The notes under the pieces were generated by a model. That model ran no database searches, had not been told where the DNA came from, and was given only the letters and a program-made list of their open reading frames with translations. The translations under genes and the position numbers were made by a program. From contig CANRMA010000010.1 in the NCBI GenBank assembly GCA_947631625.1, positions 50,123 to 114,122 on the forward strand: a stretch of 64,000 nucleotides of DNA. The letters are read 5' to 3'. The stretch comes from an uncultured Lachnospiraceae bacterium. GTDB taxonomy: Bacteria; Bacillota; Clostridia; Lachnospirales; Lachnospiraceae. Shown here piece after piece: positions 26,860 through 36,308 of the stretch (within the stretch, counting starts at the first letter, position 1; the number at the start of each line of letters is the position of its first letter).

Positions 26860-28446
26860 CTACGCCGTATAATCGATCATATTGCCGCTTTGCGCCATCA
26901 TTTCAGCCGCTATTCTTTCGGAATCATCCATATCTTCCGGAAGTTCATCGGGATCAAGTTCGCTTAAGTTTATGTTTCTGCGGGGTTTCTTGCCGTTTTC
27001 CGCATTTTGGCCGTTATTTTCCTCTTCTCCGGCAAAACTGTGTTCAAAACGATAATCTCCTACAGCCACTTCAACTTCGTCTACCTTAATACCCTGCTCG
27101 TCGAACTGATTTTTAAGCTGTACAAGCTGGCTTTCGATCGCAGCTTTAACTGTTTCATTCTGTGCTATGAACTGCGCCGTTACCATGCCTTCCCTGGCCG
27201 CTATCTGTACATGTACATTTCCAAGACTTGCCGGATGAAGGTGCATTTCCAGTTCCTGAACATCTTCCTTAAGACTGATCTTCATGAACTCCATTATCTG
27301 GTTCATGATATCCTCGGTACTTACATAACGCTCCACAACAGGCTGATTCGGAATTTCGTTAAAATTTATCTGTTCTGTCGCGGTATGCGCCGTAAAGTTT
27401 CCGCTATAATAAGCTTCTCCTTTATTTTCATCTCTGCCGCCTTCAAACAAATTCCTGTTATCAGGTTTGTTTTCCGATTTAGTCTGCGTTTCGCGCGCTG
27501 CAGTTACCTCCTCTTTGGAACTCTGTTCACCGCTCAAATCGTCAACTTTGACCTTAACCTTCACGGTTTCACCTTCACGGTGTACCGTTACGGCATAATC
27601 TTTCATGCCTTCAAGATCAATCTCAGGTTCGTCATCAGCCGCTTCAACAAGTTCACTCTGAATGTTATTCTCATCTTCAGAAACATTGTTTACCACTGCC
27701 ATATCGGCAATCAGCTTATTAAGCTCTTCGTCCGTCAATCCAACCTGCGTCTTCAAATCTTCAAGGCTCTCAGAAACCATTGATAATAAATTCTGAAGCC
27801 CGTCATAAAGCTCCGCGTTGGTTACGATGGACAGATCATCCCCGCCGCCTGACAAAGTGATAAGAAGCTGCTTCATGTTCTCCGGATCAAAAAGCTGTAC
27901 TGCGCTAAGTCCCAAGATCTCCATTGCTTTTAATACCTCATCAATGTCGATACCAAGTTCCCTTGCGATATCTCCTACAAGCTTCTCTCCGGCTTCTTCC
28001 ACAACAGCTTTATCCTCGGCCACGACCTCCGCGTCCGCATCCGTTTTATCGGATACGTTCTTATTTTCCGAAATCTCTTTGTCCGAAGCTGTCTCGTCCG
28101 GCTGCTTTGAAACCTCATCCGTCTGCTTCGCATCATCGCCTTTAACAGATTTTGACAAAGAATCGGTATCCTTGTTATCCAATCTGCCTTCATTAGATGA
28201 CTCCGCTGCGGAAACTCCCGCCGACTTAGCGTCCATTGCAGTTGAAAGCTTTGATGAAACGGCAGACTGCGCGCCTGTTACGGTTTCGGCCTTGGAACTT
28301 ACCCTGCTCATGACCATGTCAAAAGAATCCTTAACGGCCTCTCCCATCCTGTCGTTTAAAGCATTACGGCTGTCGGATATGGCTGACGCCTGATTTACGA
28401 TGTTTGCAAGCACATTCAAATTGTTGTTTACAGGTATGCTTGACAT
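26860..28446 (-). CDS. fliK: flagellar hook-length control protein FliK
   Basis: 528 aa. A long low-complexity N-terminal half rich in D, E, K and S (about 60-330) acts as the ruler part. The C-terminal Flg_hook domain (about 385-475, LEMHLHPASLGNVHVQIAA, then AIESQLVQLKNQFDEQGI) contacts FlhB to switch export specificity. An acidic tail follows. AGGAGG precedes the ATG. It is preceded by a 240-nt leader with several hairpins (separate entry). Confidence 0.92.
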   Translation of the reverse strand: MSSIPVNNNLNVLANIVNQASAISDSRNALNDRMGEAVKDSFDMVMSRVSSKAETVTGAQSAVSSKLSTAMDAKSAGVSAAESSNEGRLDNKDTDSLSKSVKGDDAKQTDEVSKQPDETASDKEISENKNVSDKTDADAEVVAEDKAVVEEAGEKLVGDIARELGIDIDEVLKAMEILGLSAVQLFDPENMKQLLITLSGGGDDLSIVTNAELYDGLQNLLSMVSESLEDLKTQVGLTDEELNKLIADMAVVNNVSEDENNIQSELVEAADDEPEIDLEGMKDYAVTVHREGETVKVKVKVDDLSGEQSSKEEVTAARETQTKSENKPDNRNLFEGGRDENKGEAYYSGNFTAHTATEQINFNEIPNQPVVERYVSTEDIMNQIMEFMKISLKEDVQELEMHLHPASLGNVHVQIAAREGMVTAQFIAQNETVKAAIESQLVQLKNQFDEQGIKVDEVEVAVGDYRFEHSFAGEEENNGQNAENGKKPRRNINLSELDPDELPEDMDDSERIAAEMMAQSGNMIDYTA

Positions 28447-28638
28447 CTGTCTTCCTCCTTCCTTTAGTTTTCAAGGTGCATGCCGCACGACTCATATGTA
28501 TACGCCGTCCGGCTTATATATACAGCGCGTTGCCGCGCGATATACCTGAGTGATGTTCTCTAAATATTATATCGTACTTTAAGCCGTTTTTCTTTAGCCA
28601 TGATACGATCATGCAATCAAATTTCCCTTTGATCCTAA

Positions 28639-28654
28639 GCCCGCCAAACCGGGC
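28639..28654 (-). terminator. possible weak terminator or attenuator hairpin after the MotE-like gene
   Basis: GCCCG/CGGGC stem with a 6-nt loop about 35 nt downstream of the stop codon on the minus strand. The following bases (TTAGGATC) are not a T-run, so termination would be inefficient. Confidence 0.3.
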
Positions 28655-28688
28655 ATTCTTACAAGCATTCTTACGGACATTCTTACGA
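28653..28688 (+). repeat. three 12-bp tandem direct repeats
   Basis: GCATTCTTACAA, GCATTCTTACGG and ACATTCTTACGA are adjacent (plus-strand reading), abutting the stop codon of the gene at 28689. Confidence 0.75.
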
Positions 28689-29555
28689 TCACTCTTCCGG
28701 ATCCATGATCCTTGTCAGTCTGGCTGCAAATTCCGGATCCATGGCCGCCATTATAAGGCCTCTGGGTTCAGGCGACAACTGTTCAAGTATCTTAGCCGCA
28801 AGCTCCATATCTCCCGTCATCTCCTCCAGGATTCGGGCCGCGGAAGCCGGTTCCATCTCCGAATACGCCTGCGCATAATTGGCAAGCTTTTCATCCACCT
28901 GTTCCTGCTCCACTACCTGTTTATAGAGATATTCGGCATTCACGGGATCTATAAGTTCATAATATTTCTGATATTCCTCGGCTCCGGGTCCGTTATCCGC
29001 ATATACGACCTCTTCGAAGAATTCAGTCCTTATCCTTTCAAATTCAACCTGCGCGTCCTCAAAGGTCTTAAGTCTCTCAACCTCAGCCCTAAGTTCTTCA
29101 AGTTCTTCCGAATCCCCGCTGTTCTGTGACTGCGCGCGCTCTAACTCCAATTCCAGTTCTTTTATGTAATCCACCGCTTCACGCAGACTGGTATATCCGC
29201 CATATGATTCCTCATCATCCGTTGATACAACGCTCTCAGCCGGAAGGATCTTATTTATCACGGGAACATCCTTAAGCACCGGAGCCAGAACATTGGAACC
29301 AAAGCCTCCCACATCCAACTTGATGAGCAGACAGAGTATGGCTACCCATATAATTACAATAACAAGTGTTACCAAAAAGACTGACACTCCGCCGGCTTCT
29401 TCGTCCAACTCGGCTTCCTGCGCGGAAATTTCCTTTGCGCGCTTCTTTGCCTCTTTTTTCTGCGCCTTCTGTTCATCCTTTATTTTTTTACGCTCATCTT
29501 TGAGCCTTTTTTTCTCTGCTTCAGTATCTACAGCGTCATTCAATATATCTGCCAT
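28689..29555 (-). CDS. MotE/YlxF-like flagellar protein with MgtE-N-type domain
   Basis: 288 aa. A very charged cytoplasmic N-terminus (about 1-55), one membrane helix (about 58-82, VFLVTLVIVIIWVAILCLLI), a coiled coil (about 125-170) and a C-terminal helical MgtE_N-like domain (MEPASAARILEEMTGDMELA, then AKILEQLSPEPRGLIMAAMD). Proteins of this layout occupy the fliJ-fliK interval in Firmicutes (YlxF) and proteobacteria (MotE). MotE is a chaperone for the stator protein MotC in rhizobia; the role in Firmicutes is not firmly known. Confidence 0.82.
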   Translation of the reverse strand: MADILNDAVDTEAEKKRLKDERKKIKDEQKAQKKEAKKRAKEISAQEAELDEEAGGVSVFLVTLVIVIIWVAILCLLIKLDVGGFGSNVLAPVLKDVPVINKILPAESVVSTDDEESYGGYTSLREAVDYIKELELELERAQSQNSGDSEELEELRAEVERLKTFEDAQVEFERIRTEFFEEVVYADNGPGAEEYQKYYELIDPVNAEYLYKQVVEQEQVDEKLANYAQAYSEMEPASAARILEEMTGDMELAAKILEQLSPEPRGLIMAAMDPEFAARLTRIMDPEE

Positions 29556-29563
29556 TTAGCTTC

Positions 29564-30010
29564 CTATCCTCTCTTTTGCCCGTAGGTATAACTTGTCAGC
29601 TCATCTACTTCTTTGCTTTCCTTTGCATTTTCTTCGTGAATAAACTGATCAAATGCTTTTTCACGCAGTTTTTCCTGTGCCTTACGCTCTTTCATCACTT
29701 CTTCGAGCTTCGCCCTTGCTTCTTCCACTTCCTGCACGGCTTTTTTTACATTTTCCCTCTGTAGTTCTATATATTCATCCATGCGCGCTATTGCATATTC
29801 ATTATCCCTAAGACTCCGCACATTGAGCGCGGCCTGTCTGAGATTACGGCCTTCTTCCAGATAATACCGCTTTCTTTCAAAAAGCCTTTCCAGGCGTTCC
29901 TCTTCCTCAGTGAGCCTTCGCTGCGCCTGACCAAGCTCCATCTTAGCCTGAGTCTCCATCTTGTTCTTTATATTCAGGATACTCTGCATCCTGTATACGA
30001 ACTTTGCCAT
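29564..30010 (-). CDS. fliJ: flagellar export chaperone FliJ
   Basis: 148 aa, almost entirely a long helical coiled coil rich in E, R, K and Q, starting MAKFVYRMQSILNIKNKMET as in other FliJ proteins. FliJ is the stalk of the FliI ATPase ring that contacts FlhA. It follows fliI by 14 nt. Confidence 0.9.
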   Translation of the reverse strand: MAKFVYRMQSILNIKNKMETQAKMELGQAQRRLTEEEERLERLFERKRYYLEEGRNLRQAALNVRSLRDNEYAIARMDEYIELQRENVKKAVQEVEEARAKLEEVMKERKAQEKLREKAFDQFIHEENAKESKEVDELTSYTYGQKRG

Positions 30011-30024
30011 GTACCTTCAGCCCT

Positions 30025-31332
30025 TTATTCTTCAAATAATGCTTCCAACAGATTCAGTTCTTCTTCATAATCGAACTTACTGTCAACTTCCTGCATAAGA
30101 TATTCATTCACGGCATCGATCTTATCTATGGCATAATCAATATTGGGGTTGCTTCCCCTCTTATATGCGCCGATATTTATCAGATCCTCTGCCTCATTAT
30201 ATGTAGCAAGCACGTTTTTGAGCTTACCTGCAGCCGCCTTATGATCGTTCGGAACTATCTGGCTCATGCAACGCGATATACTCTGCAGCACATCTATAGC
30301 CGGATAATGATTTTTATGCGCAAGCTTACGGTCTAACATTATATGCCCGTCAAGTATGCTTCGCGCGGTATCCGTAATGGGTTCGTTAAAATCATCACCA
30401 TCCACCAGTACCGTATACAGTCCCGTAATGGAGCCTTTATCGGAACGACCCGCTCTCTCTAAAAGCTTGGGCATCTCGGAATATACACTGGGCGGATACC
30501 CCCTTGAAACAGGCGGTTCCCCGCTCGCCAGACCGATCTCCCTCTGAGCCATCGAAAAACGTGTCAGGGAATCCATCATAAGCAGAACATCCTTACCGTT
30601 ATCACGGAAATATTCCGCGATCGCGGTAGCCGTCTGCGCAGCCTTCTTTCTCTCCATGGCAGGCTTATCAGATGTGGCTACGACTACAACCGAGCGCTTC
30701 ATGCCCTCGGGTCCTAAATCTCTTTCAATAAATTCCCTCACTTCCCTGCCGCGCTCTCCTATTAAAGCTATTACATTTATATCGGCCTTAGTATTACGGG
30801 CAAACATTCCCATGAGGGTAGACTTTCCTACGCCGGAGCCTGCAAAAATACCGATCCTCTGACCTTTGCCTATTGTCATAAGACCGTCTACCGCCTTAAC
30901 TCCCAGAGGAAGCACTTCATCTATGATCTCCCTTGACATTGCATTCGGCGGAGCTGCCTCCATAGGATAACTCAGAAATGAATCATCCGCGACCAGGTCG
31001 CTGCATCTGCCCAGTCCGTCCAGTACCTTTCCAAGCAGAGCATTACTCACTTTTACGGAAAGGAGAGTATTCGTATTCTCTACGATACAACCGCTGCCGA
31101 TGCCTTCCGTTTTTTCAAAAGGCATTAACAGGGTTTTTCTTTCTTTAAAGCCTACCACTTCGGAAACTATCGGAGGCAGTTTTTTATCCGCGGGATATAT
31201 CCTGCACAGATCTCCGAGCCTGGCTTCAGGCCCTGCCGATTCTATCGTCAGACCAACCACATTTTCCACCCGGCCAAGACTTTTAAAAAAAGTATCATCT
31301 TTAATTTGAGTGTATTTTGAAAAATTTATCAT
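30025..31332 (-). CDS. fliI: flagellar export ATPase FliI
   Basis: 435 aa F1-beta-like ATPase. Walker A is GIFAGSGVGKSTLMG, Walker B is VLLMMDSLTRFS, and the FliI/YscN signature GEPPVSRGYPPSVYSEMPKL is intact. It powers substrate unfolding at the flagellar export gate with FliH and FliJ, encoded on either side. Confidence 0.96.
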   Translation of the reverse strand: MINFSKYTQIKDDTFFKSLGRVENVVGLTIESAGPEARLGDLCRIYPADKKLPPIVSEVVGFKERKTLLMPFEKTEGIGSGCIVENTNTLLSVKVSNALLGKVLDGLGRCSDLVADDSFLSYPMEAAPPNAMSREIIDEVLPLGVKAVDGLMTIGKGQRIGIFAGSGVGKSTLMGMFARNTKADINVIALIGERGREVREFIERDLGPEGMKRSVVVVATSDKPAMERKKAAQTATAIAEYFRDNGKDVLLMMDSLTRFSMAQREIGLASGEPPVSRGYPPSVYSEMPKLLERAGRSDKGSITGLYTVLVDGDDFNEPITDTARSILDGHIMLDRKLAHKNHYPAIDVLQSISRCMSQIVPNDHKAAAGKLKNVLATYNEAEDLINIGAYKRGSNPNIDYAIDKIDAVNEYLMQEVDSKFDYEEELNLLEALFEE

Positions 31333-31360
31333 AATAACACCTGATATTTAATCCTGCATG

Positions 31361-32242
31361 TTATATTTCTTTATTAAATGACAGCAGTTTAAGCTTTTTG
31401 GTAAGTTCCTCAAGCTGTGTTCCCACTCCGCAGTCAAAGATCCCGCCGTCTGTTTCTATCATGCACTCATTCTTCCTTAACGTTATATCCTCTATAACTT
31501 CCAGGACGCCCCTGCCGCCTATGGTTCTTTCCGACAAAGCTTTCTTATTCTCATTGACATACTCATAATCATCCTGTGAGACATGCACAATAAAAGTCCG
31601 GCTGCTTTCTATACGCCTGAGCGTAGAATCTATAAGATATACCAATATCTCTTTTTCATTAGCCAGATCCACATTAAATATATGCTCGTAAATTGATGTG
31701 ATAGTCTCTATAAAAAGGGGTTCAAGCTCCTTTATGCGCTCATCATAATCCTCTTCCAGCTTACGGCGTTCTTCCTCGAGTTCGCTCCTCATTCTGTCAG
31801 CTTCATTCTGAGCCATTGCATAACCTTCATTGTAACCGGTCTTGCGTCCCTCGTCTATGGCATTTCGTTTCTCTGCCTCGATCTCAGATCTTGCGACAGC
31901 CCTGATCTGTTCGGCTTCCTCTCTGGCAGCTTCCAACTCGGCATCAATCTGCGCCCTGATCTCTTCAAGCGAAGGGCCTTCAGGCTCCGCGTTGTCCCCT
32001 GCTTTTATCACATTCCCGCCTTCTTCGTTGGGATCATACGGTTCGAAATCAATATGTTCTCCGCCAAGACCGCCGATAAAGCCTTCTTCCGAAGCTTCCA
32101 TATCGGACGAGGCCATGCGTTTTCTTCTGTCCCGTTCAGCCTCTTCCATCCGTTTTTCCATACGGGAGTTACTGTCTATAACACATTTGTCTTCATTCTG
32201 CACAACTACCCATGCAGACTTATATATATTTCTGTTATACAA
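31361..32242 (-). CDS. fliH: flagellar export ATPase regulator FliH
   Basis: 293 aa. Translation probably starts at TTG (32242), overlapping the fliG stop by 8 nt, because the segment it encodes (YNRNIYKSAWVVVQNEDKCV) looks like the conserved clostridial FliH N-terminus. The acidic middle (about 45-95) leads into a long coiled coil (about 95-170) and a C-terminal domain (LFIETITSIYEHIF ... CMIETDGGIFDCGVGTQLEEL) that binds FliI. Confidence 0.9.
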   Translation of the reverse strand: MYNRNIYKSAWVVVQNEDKCVIDSNSRMEKRMEEAERDRRKRMASSDMEASEEGFIGGLGGEHIDFEPYDPNEEGGNVIKAGDNAEPEGPSLEEIRAQIDAELEAAREEAEQIRAVARSEIEAEKRNAIDEGRKTGYNEGYAMAQNEADRMRSELEEERRKLEEDYDERIKELEPLFIETITSIYEHIFNVDLANEKEILVYLIDSTLRRIESSRTFIVHVSQDDYEYVNENKKALSERTIGGRGVLEVIEDITLRKNECMIETDGGIFDCGVGTQLEELTKKLKLLSFNKEI

Positions 32243-33251
32243 TTATCTCGTCACCTCCGCCTCTGGAGATAACAATTTCTGCAGAGTCTTCCAGTTTTCT
32301 GATGATATTTACTATCTTCTGCTGCGCTTCCTCTACGTCCTTCATACGCACAGGACCCATGAATTCCATATCTTCCTTGATCATAACGGCAAGACGTTTG
32401 GACAGGTTATTGAATATAGCATTCTGTACTTCTTCATTGGATCCCTTAAGCGCGATCGCAAGGTCTCCGTTATCAACGTCACGCAGCACACGCTGAATGG
32501 CTCTGTCGTCCAAAAGAAGGATATCTTCGAATACGAACATCTTCTTTCTGATCTCGTCGGCAAGCTCCGGCTCTTCGATCTCCATGGTTTCCATGATATG
32601 TTTCTCCGTACCGCGGTCTACCGTATTCAAAATCTCTACGACAGCATCCACGCCGCCGACTATTGTGTAATCCTGATTTACTAAAGACGCCAGTTTGGAC
32701 TCCAAAACTTTCTCCACCTCTTTGATGATATCCGGACTTGTTCTGTCCATGAGCGCGATACGCTTGGCTACATCCGCCTGCTTATCGGGCGATAATGCCG
32801 AAATTATAAGCGCTGACTGTCCTGCCGACAAATATGATAAAATAAGCGCGATCGTCTGCGGATGTTCATCCTGAATAAAGTTGAGCAGCTGCGAAGGATC
32901 GGTTTTTCGCACAAATTCAAACGGTTTAACCTGCAGCGAAGCAGTAAGTTTACCGATAACATCGTTTGCGCGATCCTGGCCAAAAGATTTCTCCAGAAGT
33001 TCTTTGGCGTAACCGATACCGCCCTCGGCAATGTATTTCTGCGCAAGGCATACCTGATAGAACTCATCCACAACCTCATCCTTCATCTGAGGCGTAATGG
33101 TCCTGGTATTAGCGATTTCCAAAGTCAGTTCTTCTATTTCGTCCTCTTTCAAATGTTTAAAGATCGTAGCCGACTTCTCCGGTCCCAGCACAATAAGCAG
33201 TATGGCTGCTTTTTGCACTCCGTTAAGTTTCTCTGCGGATTCTTTACTCAT
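32235..33251 (-). CDS. fliG: flagellar motor switch protein FliG
   Basis: 338 aa. N-terminal domain binds FliF; the middle domain has the FliM-binding EHPQ motif (FIQDEHPQTIALILSYL); the C-terminal torque domain contains conserved charged residues (EDILLLDDRAIQRVLRDVD). It couples stator force to rotor rotation. The start lies five bases after fliF ends. Confidence 0.96.
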   Translation of the reverse strand: MSKESAEKLNGVQKAAILLIVLGPEKSATIFKHLKEDEIEELTLEIANTRTITPQMKDEVVDEFYQVCLAQKYIAEGGIGYAKELLEKSFGQDRANDVIGKLTASLQVKPFEFVRKTDPSQLLNFIQDEHPQTIALILSYLSAGQSALIISALSPDKQADVAKRIALMDRTSPDIIKEVEKVLESKLASLVNQDYTIVGGVDAVVEILNTVDRGTEKHIMETMEIEEPELADEIRKKMFVFEDILLLDDRAIQRVLRDVDNGDLAIALKGSNEEVQNAIFNNLSKRLAVMIKEDMEFMGPVRMKDVEEAQQKIVNIIRKLEDSAEIVISRGGGDEIIV

Positions 33252-33256
33252 TGAAT

Positions 33257-34867
33257 TTACCCCCAGTCCTCATTTAACCAGTTTCTAAGCAGATTAGCCG
33301 CCGCCTCCGGATTTTCATCAACAAACTTACCGATAAGCTTTGTGGTCTCAGTCTCTTCCTCAAGCGAAATGCTCTCAAGCTGCGAGGCAGGCGTAGACTG
33401 CAGAAGATTTTCCACGGAAAGCTCCTCCTCCTCTTCTTCAGCCTTTTCACTGCGCATGCTTCTGAGAACAACAAATGCGAGTAACGCCAGAATAATGATT
33501 ATAAGGATTATCTGCGCAATATCAGTTATGCCGATACCCGATCCTTCATCATCCATGAAAATATTCTCACTGTAAGCCACAATCGCAATGTTATCGGAAT
33601 TAATGCCGGTCGCTTTGGCAACCACATCATAATAGTCCTCATCTATATCAAGCTTGGTCCTCGCCTGATTGTTAAGCTTATATTCATCCCATGTTACGGT
33701 ATCCAAAAGTCCCTGGGCTTCGATGTCCTTTTCCTTCACCACATTATACTGAATCATCGCAACAGAAAGCGACGACTGTGAATAATTTATCACTCCCGGC
33801 GGCGTATCCTTGATCTCGATCGACTCATTGGGCAGATAATCACTGCTCTGCTCGGACACCGTGGAACGTGAATTTCCGTCGGTTTCAAGATCGTAAGTAG
33901 TATCATCGTCATTGGAATCCGTGCCGGGCACGCCTCCGATTCCGCTCTCGTTTTCGGAATTATATATATCCTGATGACTTAACACACCCTGCTCCTGGCC
34001 GTCCGCAGGCGTATATTGATGATTTGTGGTCTTGGATGTGGAAAAATCCAAAACAAGGTTAGTCGCAACTTCTATACTGTCAAATTCGTTGGTTCCTTTA
34101 AGCACCTGTTTAACTTCGTCCACAACAAGCCTCTCCGCTTCAGATTTAACGGAAAGCTGTGAATTGGCCGTTCCGGACGCCGTATAATCATCATCCCCGG
34201 AAAATAGCATATTGCCTTCCGTGTCCAAGATCACAATATTTCTTGTAGTCTCATTACCGATACCCGTAGCAATGGCGCGCGCCACGGACGCAGCGCTCTC
34301 AGGGGACATCTCGCCGTTGAGTTCCAACACAACGCTTGCGCTCGATTCCTTATTTTCATCGATCAGCGTTCCCGTATTCTCAGGCACGTCAAGAGTGACC
34401 GTCGCGCGTTTTACAACATCGATGGGCTCAAGCAGATTATCCTCTATGTAGCGTTCCATATAATATTTATATTCTCTCTGCTTGTCGGATTCGGTAGTGG
34501 CAAAGCTTCCGTCCGTTACGTTCTCTATGCCGTAGCCTTCCGTCCTGATACTGTTTGAGCCGAGCAGCAAGATAGCGTCGGACTGCTGCGACTTGAGGAT
34601 CTTAAACTGCAGGCCGTCGTCCGATATCGTATAATTAAGCTCTTCCCCGTCCAACAGTTCTTTTACATCCGCAGCCTGCGTGGTATCCTCACATTGCTTA
34701 AGCAACACATATTCCGGCCTGTTAAGCACCGTAAGGAGAATTGCGATCGCCAATACAACACTGGAAAACAGCATGACTATAAGAGTCTTCTGCTTCGCTG
34801 TAAAGCGGCTCCACCACTCTAATATTCTATTCCCTAACTCTTTTAATTTTACTAACAATTTATCCAC
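33257..34867 (-). CDS. fliF: flagellar MS-ring protein FliF
   Basis: 536 aa. Two membrane helices bracket the extracytoplasmic ring-building motifs: about 27-48 (KTLIVMLFSSVVLAIAILL) and about 445-465 (ITDIAQIILIIIILALLAFV). The FliG-binding C-terminus is LIGKFVDENPEAAANLLRNW. It forms the MS ring that houses the export gate. A disordered loop (about 275-340) is rich in S, D and G. Confidence 0.96.
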   Translation of the reverse strand: MDKLLVKLKELGNRILEWWSRFTAKQKTLIVMLFSSVVLAIAILLTVLNRPEYVLLKQCEDTTQAADVKELLDGEELNYTISDDGLQFKILKSQQSDAILLLGSNSIRTEGYGIENVTDGSFATTESDKQREYKYYMERYIEDNLLEPIDVVKRATVTLDVPENTGTLIDENKESSASVVLELNGEMSPESAASVARAIATGIGNETTRNIVILDTEGNMLFSGDDDYTASGTANSQLSVKSEAERLVVDEVKQVLKGTNEFDSIEVATNLVLDFSTSKTTNHQYTPADGQEQGVLSHQDIYNSENESGIGGVPGTDSNDDDTTYDLETDGNSRSTVSEQSSDYLPNESIEIKDTPPGVINYSQSSLSVAMIQYNVVKEKDIEAQGLLDTVTWDEYKLNNQARTKLDIDEDYYDVVAKATGINSDNIAIVAYSENIFMDDEGSGIGITDIAQIILIIIILALLAFVVLRSMRSEKAEEEEEELSVENLLQSTPASQLESISLEEETETTKLIGKFVDENPEAAANLLRNWLNEDWG

Positions 34868-34902
34868 AGCTACATTTCTCCTCAGGTATTAAGGTTTTTC
34901 AC

Positions 34903-35229
34903 TTAAATCTGCATCTGCATAAGTTCTTTATAAGCATCCAAAAGCTTGTCTCTGATAGCCACCGTATATTGCAGCGCAGTTGAGGCCTTAGTCAAGGCAA
35001 TAGACAGGTCGTGGGTATTCTCGGTTTCCCCGAGCGCCCACTTGATTTCTTCATTTTCCGCATCCGAAAGGTAACTGTTCGTCGTATTTATATTATCGAG
35101 AGCAGTTCCCAACAGATCATTAAAACTTTTATCAACATATGTATCCGATTTGTTGGTGGGCGCATTAAGAGCCGCCTCTTTAACCGCATCGGAAGAAATA
35201 TTTCTTATTGCAGTAATATCCAAAGCCAT
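34903..35229 (-). CDS. fliE: flagellar hook-basal body complex protein FliE
   Basis: 108 aa, standard size. The C-terminal half (ENTHDLSIALTKASTALQYT, then VAIRDKLLDAYKELMQMQI) carries the family signature. It joins the MS ring and rod. Position flgB-flgC-fliE-fliF is the common Firmicutes order. Confidence 0.94.
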   Translation of the reverse strand: MALDITAIRNISSDAVKEAALNAPTNKSDTYVDKSFNDLLGTALDNINTTNSYLSDAENEEIKWALGETENTHDLSIALTKASTALQYTVAIRDKLLDAYKELMQMQI

Positions 35230-35277
35230 TTTGCTTTCCCTCCGCTGATATCGTATTTAAAACCTTACCCCGCCGGC

Positions 35278-35724
35278 TTAGCTGTTGAGCATGTCGAGCC
35301 CTTTGGTCGCTATGTTCTTGCTGGCGCTGAAAGCAGTGGAATTTGCCTCATATGCGCGGCTTGCGTCGATAAGGTTGGTCATCTCCGTGATCGTACTGAC
35401 GTTCGGATATGTAACATAACCGTTCTCGTCCGCATCAGGATGAGACGGGTCGTAAACCATGTTCATCTCCGTCCATTCATCTTCATATACACCGCTGACT
35501 TTAACGCCCGTGCCCGAATAACGGTCTCTGGCCTTATTAAGCACATGGCGGAAAGGCGTCTGCGAATTTTTCTCTTCAAAAACAACTACCTGCCTGCGGT
35601 ACGGCGTACCGTCCTCAGTCCTTGTAGTGTTCGCATTGGCGATATTTTCCGAAATAATATCCATACGGAAACGCTCTGCCGTCATTCCCGTCGCATTGAT
35701 GTCAAAAGCAGTAAACATACCCAT
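35278..35724 (-). CDS. flgC: flagellar rod protein FlgC
   Basis: 148 aa. The N-terminal signature is FTAFDINATGMTAERFRMDI, followed by ISENIANANTTRT; the C-terminal helix is MTNLIDASRAYEANSTAFSA. It is a proximal rod subunit exported by the flagellar apparatus. Confidence 0.95.
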   Translation of the reverse strand: MGMFTAFDINATGMTAERFRMDIISENIANANTTRTEDGTPYRRQVVVFEEKNSQTPFRHVLNKARDRYSGTGVKVSGVYEDEWTEMNMVYDPSHPDADENGYVTYPNVSTITEMTNLIDASRAYEANSTAFSASKNIATKGLDMLNS

Positions 35725-35743
35725 GATCTATCTTCCTCCCGAT

Positions 35744-36142
35744 CTATTTCATAACAGACTGTAAATTTCTGAATTCCTGATTAATGCTGAGAACAAGTCC
35801 CTGATATGTAACCTGATTCTTCGCAAGATATACGCCTTCCGTATCTATATCCACGTTATTCCCGTCAAGTCTGTAGGAAAAACCCGCATGATCCGTATAG
35901 CATATGGGATTAAGGCGATTGCTCTTAATATTGGATACGCGCTCGTCCATCGATGTGTATCTTGAATTCTTCAGCGCATGAGCAAGCTGTGATTCAAAGT
36001 CAACATCCTGTCTTTTATAGCCGGGAGTATCCACATTCGCTATATTGTTGCTGATCGCATCATTGCGCATCCAGGAAGCGTCAGCAGCCTTATCCAGCAC
36101 ATTTACATAATCAAATACATTTGTGTTAATCAAAGCACTCAT
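35744..36142 (-). CDS. flgB: flagellar rod protein FlgB
   Basis: 132 aa from the ATG at 36142, with GAGG at the right distance; a GTG at 36148 is the alternative. The rod signature is MRNDAISNNIANVDTPGYKR. It is the first gene of the flagellar operon, with a sigma-A promoter about 40 nt upstream. Confidence 0.94.
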   Translation of the reverse strand: MSALINTNVFDYVNVLDKAADASWMRNDAISNNIANVDTPGYKRQDVDFESQLAHALKNSRYTSMDERVSNIKSNRLNPICYTDHAGFSYRLDGNNVDIDTEGVYLAKNQVTYQGLVLSINQEFRNLQSVMK

Positions 36143-36181
36143 AACCACACCTCATCCATTTTATTTAGAGTCTACTTGTCA

Positions 36182-36210
36182 TTATAAAATTTTTTAATGC
36201 AAATTACAAT
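36182..36210 (-). promoter_or_regulatory. sigma-A promoter of the flagellar operon (upstream of flgB)
   Basis: On the minus strand TTGTAA, a 17-nt spacer and a perfect TATAAT lie about 40 nt upstream of flgB in a very AT-rich stretch. It is the only clear promoter between the codY terminator and flgB, so it is probably the main promoter of the ~36-kb operon. Confidence 0.75.
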
Positions 36211-36236
36211 AGAAAAGCTAAAAAAAATCAACTGTA

Positions 36237-36251
36237 ATTTTATAAAAAATA
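36237..36251 (-). promoter_or_regulatory. possible CodY box upstream of the flgB promoter
   Basis: The minus-strand 15-mer ATTTTTTATAAAATT matches the CodY consensus AATTTTCWGAAAATT at 12 of 15 positions, about 26 nt upstream of the -35. The region is AT-rich, so chance matches are likely. Confidence 0.3.
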
Positions 36252-36265
36252 TGGAAAACTGAACA

Positions 36266-36306
36266 AAAAAAGATTTATAACCGCAAATAAGCCCTGCTAT
36301 AAATCC
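36266..36306 (-). terminator. intrinsic terminator of codY
   Basis: GATTTATA/TATAAATC stem with an 18-nt loop, then seven T on the minus strand, starting two bases after the codY stop. It separates codY from the flagellar operon. Confidence 0.75.
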
Positions 36307-36308
36307 TT

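Larger units (their letters stand above)
28447..28688. other. structured 5' leader of fliK / motE-fliK gap
   Basis: 242 nt without a gene. Near fliK, on the minus strand, three short GC-rich hairpins follow each other at roughly 25-nt spacing: 28525-28538 (GCGCG arms, GNRA-like GCAA loop), 28504-28513 (GCCG/CGGC) and 28476-28488 (GTGC/GCAC). Each is flanked by TATAyA-like sequence, as if one unit had been repeated. Near the end of the upstream gene there are three 12-bp direct repeats and a GCCCG/CGGGC hairpin. A TATAAT-like hexamer occurs near 28565 (minus) without a clear -35. Confidence 0.5.
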
